Below, piece by piece: positions 45,801 through 57,699 of a DNA stretch of 64,000 nucleotides (positions within the stretch are counted from its first letter, which is position 1; each line of letters begins with the position of its first letter). Source of the DNA: Cenococcum geophilum 1.58 (taxonomy: Eukaryota > Ascomycota > Dothideomycetes > Gloniales > Gloniaceae). The notes under the pieces were generated by a model, which made no database searches, was not told where the DNA came from, and saw only the letters and a program-made list of their open reading frames with translations. The stretch is from positions 1,710,367-1,774,366 of the forward strand of contig KV748198.1 in assembly GCA_001692895.1 (NCBI GenBank), given 5' to 3'. The translations under genes and the position numbers were made by a program.

Positions 45801-46935
45801 GTATATAGCGGTCGATATCTATAACCATTCCAGGCTAGTAGTAGCAGTCGCCAATAATCCTATAGGTCTTATTCTTTCTAGGGTAGGCCGTAGAGACCTA
45901 GGTATATGCTTTAGCAATAAGCTAAGTCTGTAAGTTCTGTTTCTTTACCACTACTAGCCGTTCCTAATACTTAAGTAATCCATTTTCGAGGGACTATAGG
46001 CTGGTAACGTTCTTTGCCTTTTCACGGTACTCCTATAAAGAAGGGGCCGTACGGTTTATCTATAGCAATTCGTTAATTAAGTTAAGTCCTAAAGGGTTAA
46101 TAGGATACATCTCGGCGCCTAAGGGGTCTATACTTAGTTCTACCTATATTTAGGGGTTAAGGTGCTCTAGTCGTAGTAGCGTCTAGGTCTATAATAAGAT
46201 CTTCGCAGCCGTATAATTACCTAGGTTTTATTCGCGCCTAGTAAAAGCATCCGCACGGTTCGCAGCGCCTAGTCTATATATAATTAAGAAGTTAAANTAA
46301 GATAGGANNTCCGCCTAGNNTGCCTNCCNGGCNNTAANGGCCTTAGTTNTTATAAAGTATTCTAGGGCCTTATAATCTAATACTACTTTAATAGGTTTAG
46401 GGGTCCCCTCTAGCTATACACACCAGTGCTAAAAGCTAGAGATAATAGCCAGCATTTCTTTATTATAGATATGGTAGTTTAGTTTAGCATCTATTATAGT
46501 CTTTAAATAGTATGCGATAGGGTACTATTCTCCGTCCGGTTGCTTTTAGGAAAAAACACCGGCTATCGCGCCATCTAAGGCATTAGTTTCTAGCATTAAG
46601 GGCCGTTCCGGGTTAAAGTGGGTAAGTAGGGGGGCCGACACTAGCCGTTTTTTAAGCTTATTAAAGGCCTATATACACATGGCGTTAAAGTAAAAGGGCT
46701 AGTCTTTCCTAGTAAGGCGGTTAAGAGGCTAGGCGATCCTGCTGTAGTTCTTAATAAAGCGTTAGTAGAAGTTATAGAAACCTAAAAACGATTATACCCC
46801 CTTTATGGTCTAAGGGGGCGTCTACTAATTAATTACGGTCGTTTTTTCTGGGTCGGCCTTAATTCCGTTTGTGCTAATAATAAAACCTAGGTACTTTATA
46901 CGCTTAACACTAAATTCTAACTTCTTAATATCGGC

Positions 46936-47139
46936 CTAGAGGCCAGCTTCGTGAAGCCGTTGTAGGACTTTATAGACGTGCTCCTTGTGTTCCAGTTTAT
47001 TCTCTAAATAGATTATAATATTATCTAGATAGGCTGTATAGAAGTCATTAAGGTAGTTAAAAAGTACATTATTTATATACCGCTGGTACGTAGCTAGTCC
47101 GTTAGTTAGTCTAAAAGGAAGTACCTTATATTTATACAT
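46936..47139 (-). pseudogene. Element A reverse transcriptase palm, open fragment
   Basis: A 67-residue open stretch that reads Y-K-V-L-P-F-R-L-T-N ... Y-Q-R-Y-I-N-N-V-L ... T-A-Y-L-D-N-I-I-I-Y-L. It is the catalytic palm of a Gypsy RT, with the second Asp of YLDD changed to Asn. The Met is internal to pol; flanking frame is interrupted. Element B has the same region at about 52900-53100. Confidence 0.8.
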
Positions 47140-48239
47140 CCCGTAATAGGTCCGGAATATAATAAGATTTTTAGACCTAGGGTTTATCCTAATTTAGTAA
47201 AAGGCCTAGCGGATATTAAGCTTTATAAAAACCTTAGCTCTACTTATTTGGGTAAAAGTTTTATTAAGTAAGGGCAGCGGGTAGCGGTCCTTATAGGTTA
47301 TATTATTTAGCTTACGGTAGTTAATACAGAAGCGCAGTCCTCCATTTAGCTTTTTAATAAAGAGAATAGGTAAGTTAAAAGGGGCTTAGCTAGGCTCAAT
47401 AAAGCCCTTATTTAAGTTGTCGATAAAGTACTACTTTATAGCCTATAATTCGGCAATAGACTATAGGTAGAGAGGGCTAAAGCTAAGGGTGCTTCCCTTA
47501 TCTTGCTTAATCTCAATCTTATAGTCATATAGTCAGTAGGGTAAAAGCATATTAGACGCTGCCTTAGAGAATACGTCCTTAAATTTCCGGTGTTAATTAG
47601 GCAGTTTTTGCTCCACTAGTTCTTTATCCATAAGCCCGCTTTCCTATCCGCTATACTTACTTTCCTTTTTCTTAATTATTTAGTTAATTTTGTATAGGCT
47701 AGTTATAAAGGCAATAGTATTAGGCTAAACCAGGTTCTAGTAGAATCCTACAGCGCTAATATAGCAGACATTAACTAGTGGGAGGTCCGTGGGTTTCTTT
47801 AGCGTCTGTTAGGCCGTAGTTTACGGTATAGGGTTTATAGTCTTCCTTAGCTCACATTCCATTTTCCATAAGTTATCCTTCCTATCTATTAGTTTAGTAT
47901 AGCGTCTAATATCCCTAGCTTTCCTTTATAGCTTTATAGGGTTCTCTATAGGGAACTTAGCTAGGTTACTACTAACTTCCTAGGTCTTTAGTGCGGGTGG
48001 CGTAATATAGGTAGTCTAGGGGCGGCGTAGTATACGGATCCGTTATAGGTTAAGCTGTACGTCCTTCTTAAAGGCCTAGTTTCTACGCATAGCATCGGCC
48101 TAGTAAATAGTATTAATCTAGGGCCGTATAAGGTTTTCTATTATAATGCTAATTTCTTTTATAAAGGAAGGGGTTAGGGGTAAAGTTTCGGGCTAGATAA
48201 GCTGTCTACTCCGTACTTTAAGCTATAAGCCTAAATAGG

Positions 48240-48430
48240 CTAGCTATTTTCTTTTTAAGATTATATTGTAGCTTCCTAAGTCCGTAATAAGAAAAGGGAC
48301 GTTATACTACCTTCGTCCGTTAACGCGGAGGTAAATCCGCAAGATAGTTATAATAGGTGGCCCTATCTGTCCGTTATAACCGCGAATAGGGATTAGTTTA
48401 GGCAGTTCTTTAAGGGGTATATTTAAAAAG
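48240..48430 (-). pseudogene. Element A protease C-terminal part
   Basis: Minus strand L-P-K-L-I-P-I-R-G-Y-N-G-Q-I, then I-I-T-I-L-R-I-Y-L-R-V-N-G-R-R, then V-P-F-L-I-T-D-L-G-S-Y. These are the flap and C-terminal strands usual in this fungal Gypsy group. Confidence 0.65.
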
Positions 48431-49938
48431 TCAGCCAGTTTTGCAGCGTACTTTGTGTTAATTAAGGTAAAGGTATTTACTCCTAAGTTAGCTAAAGTAG
48501 AGGTTAAAACTTAATATCTATTGCGAAATAAAGTATAAGGGATAGTACAGCTTCTTTTACTAACTAGCTAATTTAGATTAATATGTAATATATCGATCCC
48601 TTTTAACCCTAGAGAGGAGTCTTCCTCTAAAATTCCTCTTTTTCTAGCTCCGTACTATCCTCCTAAATTAACAGGACCTTATTTATTCTTACCTTTATTA
48701 GGCAGTTCCTTATAGGGTAGCCTATTTAACTATATAAGAAGTAAGCTCCTTAATCGCTAAGGGCCTATATATAGGGGTTGCTATATATAGGCTAGGTGTA
48801 TACCGGGCCCGCAGTAAGGGTAGCTGCGCGGCTAGCTGCTAGGTTAGCTATAGGAGTTACTAATTNTGCCAGGGCACTANNGGCCGTACTTANAGTACTT
48901 ANNGCCTNGTTTANAANGTTTCTAGTTTTTAGCNAGTTAGCGCGTGCCTTAATTTAATAGAGGCCTTAGTTAATAGCTAGGCAATAGTCCGTAAGTTCCT
49001 TTAACGTCTATACCGTAGTATAAGCTAGTAATACGGCCCGCTATAGGTCTAGGGTAAGCTTATTAAAGAGGTCTGGTAGTAGGTCTTCCTGGGGGATCTA
49101 GGCCTATCCGGCTAGGTGTAGAAAGCGGGTTTAGAAGGCCGAAAAGGTCTCCGTTATTTTCATATTTAGGCTTTTATAGTTAAGGCGGGCGTTTTATACT
49201 TTAAAAGGGTCCTTATAAATAAAAGACAAGTATTTAATCATTTCTTCTTTAGAGATAAAGGGGTCTATTAAGTCTTTAGTGTATCGCGGGCGTAAATACG
49301 TTTAGGCGTCTCCGCCAGTACGGCCGAAGACATAGGCCATTCTGGCTCAGGCGTTAGGGAAGTAGTCTGCATTAACTTTAAGCTTATCCTATAATTAGAG
49401 CTTCCAATTATTAAATATAGGATCAGTTCCGTCTGTAAGTAGTAGAGGGTCTATAACCTTTACTAACCGCTTCGGTGCTGTATAGGCCTTAGTAGATCCA
49501 CTAAGGCGCTAGGATAGGGCCTAAAGGACTATAGTAAGTCTTTAGTTGTCTAATAATGACTTATTATTAGATATAGGGGTATCTCTAGCTTTAAGCAGCT
49601 CTCGCAATCATTTAATTTCGGTATTAGCAGCCGTAAGCTCCGCCTAGGGGGTTAAAACGTTAATTATTTCTTTATCTAAAGTATTTAAGGGTCCTACAGC
49701 TACTTTACCTACAGCTGTAGTTCGTGGTATAGTAGTAGGGGTGTTAGGTAATTTCGGGTAATTTCTTTAGGGGTTCTAGTCTGTGCGTGTCTTGTAGGTC
49801 CTTTCCTTAGGGTTCTATTCTTTTCTTTTAGGTCCTGTCCTTATAGTCCTAGTAATGTCCTTAGGGTCCTATTCTATGTTCTCGTAGATATATTTAAGTT
49901 CCTTCTTAGGAAAAAAGAGTAGAGTGAGCTTTAAATAA

Positions 49939-50165
49939 TGTTAGCGACTTAGTTAATTAAGGTATAAGTACGGTATAAGGGACGTGCAAGCCTATATAAT
50001 TAGATTGTCTATAAACGAGAATCTAAAGCTAAAGAAAGGAAAGGAGAAGAAGGGGAGCGCCGCTCGAAGCTATATACGATCTTCGCGTCACGTGACCGCA
50101 ATATGCGGCAATCTGTGGCAACTTGCCGGTGCGTAGTTCTGCCAAGTTCTGCCAGTGCCGTAACA
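49939..50165 (-). repeat. Element A 5' LTR (227 bp)
   Basis: Same length as the 3' LTR, with transition differences. Followed by the agagg duplication and by the remainder of the element B LTR. Confidence 0.92.
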
Positions 50166-50374
50166 AGAGGGACGCGCAAGCCTATACGATTGGTAGTTTA
50201 TAAACGAGGATCTAAAGCTAGAGAAAGGAAAGGAGAAGAAGAGCAGCGCTAGTTGAAGTAGGGTTCTTTTTATACGGTCTTTTAGTCACGTAACCGCGAA
50301 GTTCTGCCAAGTTCTGCTAACTAAGTTCTGCTAAGTTCTACCAGGTTCTGCCAGGTTCTACCAGTGCCGTAACA

Positions 50375-53300
50375 TTACCCCCCCCCCTCCGCAAAAGCCT
50401 GCCCTTAGGCTTTATAGTCCGTATTATACTTATAGGGCGTTCTTATCTTTATATTCTTCCGATAGCTTATTATCTTCGCTATACTAGCACTCTATTTACT
50501 CGTCTAGGTACTTTAGGGGTCCTAGTTTATTAGGGTAGCGGTTATAGAATTCTTAAAGCTTATAGGGACTGCTAATAAAGTTCCATGTAGGGTACTAGGT
50601 AGGATCTAGGTTATAGCCTTTCTAACTAACGTGGTACTTTAGCGTTTTCCTTACTAGTTTATAGGCCAGTACTTCTTCAATTTCCCATTCGTTGTCGCCA
50701 TTAACTTAAATCGGTAGGGGAGGTTCGTTCTTTTGTCCAGGTAATGGGTTATTTATAGCTTTCTATAGCTTATCCGGCGAGAAAACGGGGTAAACCTTAA
50801 TTAAATCCGGGAGCTTTACTTTGTACGAGTTACCTATCTTCTTAAGGACCTTATACGGTCCCGCTATTTAATAGTCTAGCTTATAGCTAGGCCGTTCTGT
50901 CTTCTAGTTCTTTGTTATAACCTAGACCATATCGCCTACGGTAAAGTCGGGTTCGCGCCTATACTTATTTGCCTACTATTCTATTGATTTCTGGGCCTTT
51001 TCTAAATTTGTATAGGCTACCGTCTAGGCTTCCTCTAAGCGCTTGGTGTACTATTAGGCTTCCTTATAAGATAGTTTCTTGCGTATAGTCCGTAGTCCTT
51101 CTAGTCTATCCCAGTTAAAGCTTATTTAGGGTAAATACCCTATTTCTAGTTAGATAGGTGCAAATCCCGTAGAGTTATGGGGTAGGGTCGCCTGGGTATA
51201 GTCTATTAGGGGTAGTAGTTCGCCCTAGTTATTTTAGAAGTAGTTAATAAAAGGCTGAAGTCTCTAATCTAAATATTAATTTATAATCTCCGTCTAGCTA
51301 TCTGTTTAGGGGTAGTATACTATAGAGAGCTTTAGCTTAATACCTAGGATCTAGGTAAACTTGTTCCAAAAGGCTAATATAAATTGCGGGCCGTAATCGG
51401 ATATAATAGTATCTGGTAGTCTATAAATGTGGTAGATATAGTGGATATACAGTTAGGCCGCCTCCTTGGTATTAATATTCTTATAATAGGGAATTAAGAA
51501 CGGGCGCTTACTAAAGCGGTTAACTAGAATTATAACTATATTATATCCGTTGCGGTCTGTTAGTAGCTTATAGAAGTCTATAGAGATATACTACTAGGGG
51601 CGGTCGGGTATCGGGAGAGGTTTTAATAGTCTTAGGGTTTTATCTTATGGAATTGTAGATCTACGGCAGCTGTCGCAGTTCCGTATATAACGGTTAATAT
51701 CTATAATTATTCTGGGCCAGTAGTAGCGGTTACCAATAATCTTACGGGTCTTATTTTTTCTAGGGTAGGCTGTAGAGACCTAGGCATAAGCTTTGGTAAT
51801 AAGCTAGGTCTATAAGTTCTATTTCTTAGCTACTACTAGCCGTTCCTAGTGCTTAAGTAGTCCGTTTTTAAGGGACTATAGGCTAGTAACGTTCTTTGCC
51901 TTTTTACGGTATTCCTATAGAGAGGGGGTTGTTTAGTTGGCCTATAGTAGTTTATTAATAAGGTTAAGTTCGGAGGAGTTAATAGGACATATCTCGGCGC
52001 CTAAGGAGTCCGTACTTAGTTCTGCCTATATTTAGGGGTTAAGGTATTCTAGTTGTAGTAGCATCTAGGTCCGTAGTAAGATCTTTATAGCCGTCTGGTT
52101 ATCTAGGTCTTGCTTACGCCTTATAAGAGCGTCCGCACGGTTCGTAGCGCCTAGTCTATATATAATTAAGAAGTTGAACTAAGATAGGGTATCCGCCTAG
52201 CGTGCTTACCGGGCCGTAAGGGCCTTAGTTGTTATAAAGTATTCTAGGGCCTTATAATCTAAAACTACCTTAATTGGCTTAGGGGTCCCCTCTAGCTATA
52301 TACGCTAGTGCTAAAAGCTAGAGATAATAGCTAGCATTTCTTTGTCATGGATATGGTAATTTAGCTCGGCATCTATTATAGTCTTTAAATAGTATATAAT
52401 AGGGTGCTACTCTCCGTCCGGTTGCTTCTGGGAAAAAACACTAGCTATTACGCCGTTTAAGGCATTAGTTTTTAGTATTAAGGGCCGTTCTGGGTTAAAA
52501 TAGGTAAGTAGGGGAGCCAATACTAGCCGTTTCTTAAGCTTATTAAAGGCCTGCCTATATATAGCGTTAAAGTAGAAGGGCTAGTCTTTTCTAGTAAGAC
52601 GGTTAAGAGGCCAGGTAATCCTACTATAGTTCTTAATAAAGCATTAGTAGAAGTTATAAAACCCTAAAAAGGATTATACCCCCTTTATAGTCCGTGGGGG
52701 TGCCCACTAGTTAATTACGGCTATTTTCTCTGAGTTAGTTTTAATTCCGTCCGTACTAATAATAAAACTTAGGTACTTTATATACTTAACACTAAACTCT
52801 AACTTCTTAATATTAACCTAGAGGCTAGCCTTGCGGAGCCGTTATAGGACTTTATAGACGTGCTTTTTATATTCTAGCTCGTTCTTAGAGTAGATTATAA
52901 TATTATCTAAATAGGCCGTATAGAAATTGTTAAGGTAGTTAAAGAGTATATTATTTATGTACCGCTAGTACGTAGCTAGTCCGTTAGTTAGTCTAAAAGG
53001 GAGCACTTTATATTTATACGTTCTATAACGGGTCTAAAATATAGTAAGATCTTTAGACCTAGGGTTTATCCTAATTCGGTAGAAGGCCTAGCGGATATTA
53101 AGCTTTATAAAGACCTTAGCTCTACTTATTTAGGCCAGAGTCTTATTAAGTAGGGGTAGCGGATAGCAATCCTTGCGGGTTATATTATTTAGCTTATAGT
53201 AGTTAATACAGAAGCGGAGTCCTCTATTTAGCTTTTTAATAAAGAGAATAGGTAAGGTAAAAGGGGCTTGGCTAGGCTTAATAAAGCCCTTATTTAGGTT

Positions 53301-55825
53301 ATTAATAAGATACTATTTTATGGCCTGTAATTCGGTAATAGACTGCTTATAGAGGGGGCTAAAGCTAAGGGTTTTTTTTTTGCCCTGCTTAATCTTAATC
53401 TTATAGTTATATAGTTAGTAAGGTGGAAGTATATTGGACGCTGCTTTAGAGAATACGTCCTTAAATTTCTGGTATTAATAGGGTAGCTTTTGTTCTACTA
53501 GTTTCTTATCTATAAGCTCGCTTTCTTGTCCGTTAAGCTTATTTCCCTTTTCCTTAATTATTTAATTAATTTTGTATAAGCTCGTCATAAAGGTGACGGT
53601 ATTAGGCTGAACTAAGTTCTGGTAAAATCCTACGGCATTAATATAGCAGATATTAACTGGTGGGAGGTCCGCTGGTTTCCTTATAGCCGTTTTCCGGACT
53701 ATATTTTGCGGTTTAGGGTTTATAATCTTTCTTAGCTCCTATTTTATCTTCCGTAGGTTATCCCTCCGATTTATTAGTTTAGTGTAACGTTTAATATCCC
53801 TTACTATTCTTTATAGCTATATAGGGCCTAAGCTCTCTATAGGGGGCTTTTCTAGGTCACTACTAACTTCCTAGGTCTTTAATGCGGGTGGCGTGATATA
53901 GGTAGTCTGGGGGCGACGTAGTATACGGATCTATTATGAATTAAGCTATATATCTTTCTTAAAGGCCTAGTCCCTACGCACAGCATCGGCCCGGTAAATA
54001 GTATTAATTTAGGGCCGTATAAGGTTTTCTATTATAATGCTGATTTCTTTTATAAAGGAAGGGGTTAGGGGTAGAGTTTTAGGCTAGGTAAGCCGTCTAC
54101 TTTATATGTTAAGCTGTAAGCCTAAATAGGCTAGCTATTTTCGCCTTAAGATTATATTATAGCTACCTAGGTCCGTAATAAGGAAGGGGGTGTTATACTA
54201 CCTTTGTCTATTAACACGGAGGTAAATCCGTAAGATAGTTGTGATAGGTGGTTCTATCTACCTATTATACCCGTGGATAGGAATTGGTTTGGGCAGTTCT
54301 TTAATAGGTACATTTAGAAAGTTAGCCAGCTTTACGGTATACTAAGTGTCTATTAAGGCGAAGGTATTTACTCTAGAGTTAGCTAAAGCAAAGGTTAAAA
54401 CTTGGTATTTATTACGGAATAAAGTATAAGGGATAGTGTAGCTTCTTTTACTAACTAGCCGACCTAGATTAATATCTGATATGTCGATCCCTTTTAACCC
54501 TAGAGAGGAGTCTTCCTTTAGGGTTCCTCTTTTTCTAACTCCGCGCTGTCCTCCTAGATTAATAGAACCTCGTCCGCTTTTACGTTTATTAGGTAATCCT
54601 TTATATAGTGACCTTTCTATCTATAAGAAAAGCAAGCTCCTTAATTACTAAGGGCCTGTATATAGGGGTTGCTGTATATAGGCCGAGCATTCGCCGGACC
54701 TATAGTAGGGCTAGCCGCACGGCTAGCTGCTGAATTGGCGGTAGGCTGTATGGGTGGTACTGCGGGGGTTGCTGATTGTGCTAGGGTATTGCGGGCCGTT
54801 CTTGTATTGCTTGTGGTCTAATTTAAAGGGTTTCTGGCTTTATACCATTTAGCGCGTGCCTTAATTCGGTAAAGGCCTTGGTTAATAGCTAAGCACTAGT
54901 CCGTAAGTTCCTTTAGCGTTTATATAGTAGTAAAAACTAGCAGTATGGCTTGCTGTAGGTCTAGGGTAAGCTTATTAAATAGGTCTAGCATTAGATCTTC
55001 CTAGGGAATTTAAGCCTGGCCGGCTAGGTGCAGAAAGCGGGTTTAAAAAGCTAAGAAGGTCTCTGTTGTTTTTATATTTAGGCTTTTATAATTAAGTTGG
55101 GCGTTTTATACTTTAAAGGGGTCCTTATAAATAGAAGATAGGTAGACAATTATCTCTTCTTTAGAGAGGAAGGGCTTTGCTAAGTCCTATACGTACCGCA
55201 GACGTAGGTACGTTTATGCGTCCCCGCCGGTACGGCTAAAGACGTAGGCCATTTTAGCCTAAGTAGTAGGGAAGTGGTCCGTATTAACTTTAAGCTTATC
55301 CTGTAATTAAAGCTTCCAATTGTTAAATATAGGGTTGGTTCCGTCTGTAAGTAATAGGGGGTCCACGACCTTTGCGGACCGTAATAATGCTAATACTGTA
55401 TATTGGGCTAGAGCCTTAAGGACTATAGCAAGTCTTTAGGTGTCTAATAATTCCTCGCTAGGCGTAGGGGGTTCTCTGGCTTTAAGCAGCTCTTAAAGTT
55501 ATTTAATTTTAGCATTGGCTGCTGCGAGCTCCGCTTAGGAGTTTAAGTTAGTTACTATTTTACTATCGGAGGTATTCAAGGGTTCTACGGCTGCTTTGCC
55601 GGCTGCTATATTTCTTAGCATCGTGGTACGGTTATTAGGGTAACCTTTAGTAGGATTCTACAGGGGTTCTAGTCTGTGCGTATTCTATAAGTCTTATTAT
55701 TCTTTTCTATTCTTCTAGTTCTAGTAATATTCTTTAGGTCTAATTCTGTGTTCTATTCTAGTTTGTGGTCTGTAGATATATTTAAGTTCCTTCTTAGGAA
55801 GAAAGGGTAGTTAAGCTTTAGATAA
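50375..55825 (-). pseudogene. Element B gag-pol interior
   Basis: Parallel along its whole length to element A interior (44413-49938) with an offset of about 5.96 kb at the 3' end. It encodes, on the minus strand, gag, protease, RT (palm near 52900-53030), RNase H, integrase (about 51330-51760) and chromodomain (about 50600-50780). It has fewer ambiguous bases than A and a short deletion towards gag. Stops and transitions again follow the RIP pattern. Confidence 0.75.
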
Positions 55826-56040
55826 TATTAGTAACTTAGTTAATTAAGGCACGAGCACGGTAAGAGGGACGCGTAAGCCTATATAATTGGTAGTTTATAA
55901 ACGAGGATCTAAAGCTAGAGAAAGGAAAGGAGAAGAAGAGCAGCGCTAGTTGAAGTAGGGCGGTCTTCTAGTCACGTGACCGCGAAGTTCTGCCAAGTTC
56001 TGCTAACCAAGTTCTGCCAAGTTCTGCTAGGTTCTGCCAG
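55826..56040 (-). repeat. Element B 5' LTR, end missing
   Basis: Begins tattagtaacttag (TG mutated) and runs to ..ttctgccag, where the expected ..tgccgtaaca end is replaced by cgaggtcgcaagg. Confidence 0.75.
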
Positions 56041-56380
56041 CGAGGTCGCAAGGTCGCGGTATCGCGGTAGGCCTGCAGAGCCTGCAGAGCTCCGTGCACG
56101 GCTCCGTGCGGCTACCCCTAAGCTTTCCGCAGACTCTTAAAGCTCTATATTATTAGTTATCCTTAGGATATTTAGATAAAAGTGGTAGTATTTTAAAGCG
56201 CTGCGTAAGCTCTATAAATCTATATAAATAGAAAGTTTATTTACGTACTATTAGGGGGTGCATTATAAGTGTCAGTTGGTCGCGAATTTGATGGGGTAAT
56301 TAGGTGACCCGTTTTTTTAAAAGTAGAATTAAACCAATCCAAACTGTCGCTCAAAATTAATTTAGTACAATAGAGATTAC
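56041..56380. repeat. Terminal segment of hairpin unit 3, displaced by Gypsy B/A
   Basis: From about 56075 it matches the ends of units 1 and 2 (39760-40090 and 41800-42140): 'gagctccgtgcacggc', 'tttaaagcgctgcgtaagctctataaatct', 'tcgcgaatttgatggggtaa', 'aggtgacccgttttttt'. The first 35 bases (gaggtcgcaaggtcgcggtatcgcgg region) have no counterpart that I see. Confidence 0.65.
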
Positions 56381-57230
56381 TATATAGCGGCAACTTGTTA
56401 AAGAATAGATTAAGTAGTTATACCTAATAGTTTAGTTAATTATAAGTGTTAAGACTCGCCACCACTATATATTAAGGTAAAAGGAACGCCGAAGTAGTTA
56501 ACCCGCATTAAATACTAATTATAATAGCACCTTAATAACTCACTATATTAAGAAGATTGGTTTAACGTTCCTCTATTAAATAAACTGGTAGTAGTTAGGT
56601 AAATATGCTTAAGGCTGCGCTATAAGACACTGGAGCACTATAACTACAACTAGTTAATATTAGAGTACCCCTACTAGTTAATATTTAACCTATAGAAAAG
56701 GTATATAGCTATTATTGCCTCTCTCTAAGAGGTATAAGTTCCTTATTATCCGATAGCTTAATAGGGTTAGACTACTATAACTTCTATAAGGTATATAAAC
56801 ATTATTATCTCTCCCTAAAAAGCGGGGGCTACTTATTATCTAACTACTGTAACTACTACGACTACTAAAACTGCTAAGACTACTCCTAGCTAGTATTACC
56901 CTTATCCTTATTACTACTAATTATAATTAATTTACCAGTATCTTTACCACTCTTATTACTACTAATTTAAGTTAGCCTACTTAAGGAGCTAAAGCGGATA
57001 GTATATAATTAAAGAGGCTAGTAACAGTTAACTAGGTCGCGGTTTATGTCCTAGGTTAACTACTAGCCTACTTAACCCCTATAAGCGACTACTACCCACC
57101 TATCTATAGCGACAGTATTAGAGGTGCCTATTAACCAGTCCTTAATATTATTTAGAGTTACTATATCTATGCCCTTAGGTGGAGTCTAGTCGTGGAGCCT
57201 GTTAGGGTAGAGGTAAAGCAACAGCTATTA
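56381..57230. other. RIP-mutated sequence of unknown origin, host of the Tc1 element
   Basis: TA-rich with an internal imperfect repeat (aaggtatatagctattattgcctctc and aaggtatataaacattattatctctc, about 56698 and 56790) and a ctactactaa-rich stretch. Together with 60328-60679 it formed the pre-insertion locus. A frame rich in Thr/Tyr can be read on the plus strand, but no domain was recognised. Confidence 0.3.
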
Positions 57231-57433
57231 CGGAGGATTGCGCGAAAAGAGATTTCTCCTTCCTTTTTGGGAAAAGCGCGGTTTTGGTGCCAAGACCCCA
57301 CTAAAAATCAGCTCAGTTAACTTAATTAAAGCTTTTGACACTAATATATTATCTATATAGCTTCCAAATCGTGGTGTTCTACCGTTTAACATTTACGTAA
57401 TTTACCTCGTTCTATCGCACCTTATATTCTATA
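57231..57433 (+). repeat. Left terminal inverted repeat of the Tc1 element (203 bp)
   Basis: Contains ggaaaagcgcggttttggtg and ccaagaccccac, mirrored at the right end. The two arms differ at scattered transitions. Confidence 0.85.
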
Positions 57434-57699
57434 GGCTTTCGAGGTTTTTAAGGCCGTAACTGCCTCTGTTGCTCTTGACTTTCCGCCTAGCTCTCTACCC
57501 GTTTAACTACCTGATTGCGATTATTCCTCTAGCGTCTTTGATTGTAAAGCTGTCGATCTACAATTAAGCTAGGGCCTTAAGTATTTTAACGTGGATTTAG
57601 AACGATTATATTAACCAATTTTTGCCACTCTTCCTTAGTAATTTCCTTAATTTCCTTACGGCTTTGCGTAGGAAGGAAGAATTATAGGTAGGTGTTAGG

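Larger units (their letters stand above)
44186..50165 (-). mobile_element. Gypsy element A (family AB chromovirus), inserted in the LTR of element B; TSD agagg
   Basis: A 5980-bp minus-strand element with two 227-bp LTRs (44186-44412 and 49939-50165) and an exact duplication agagg (44181-44185 and 50166-50170). Reading leftward from 49938: gag, protease (about 48420-48250), RT (about 47400-46900), RNase H, integrase (about 45800-45380), chromodomain (about 44810-44650), polypurine tract (44428-44413). Two clusters of N occur at 46296-46350 and 48866-48935. It is younger than B because it interrupts B's LTR. Confidence 0.92.
44144..56040 (-). mobile_element. Gypsy element B (family AB), its 3' LTR split by element A
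   Basis: Element B is minus-strand. Its 3' LTR is 44144-44185 joined to 50171-50374 across element A, the interior is 50375-55825, and the 5' LTR is 55826-56040. The 5' LTR lacks the expected final bases (it stops at ..gttctgccag), so the junction with unit 3 sequence at 56041 involves a small deletion and no target duplication can be checked. A pyrimidine run (ccccccccctcc, 50377-50392) adjoining the 3' LTR is the complement of the polypurine tract. All pol domains are present and RIP-damaged. Confidence 0.85.

Noticed and set aside
44144-56040. Tandem Gypsy pair as unequal recombination product sharing one LTR
   Set aside because: The LTR of B is split at an internal site with an exact agagg duplication on both sides of A, which indicates insertion.
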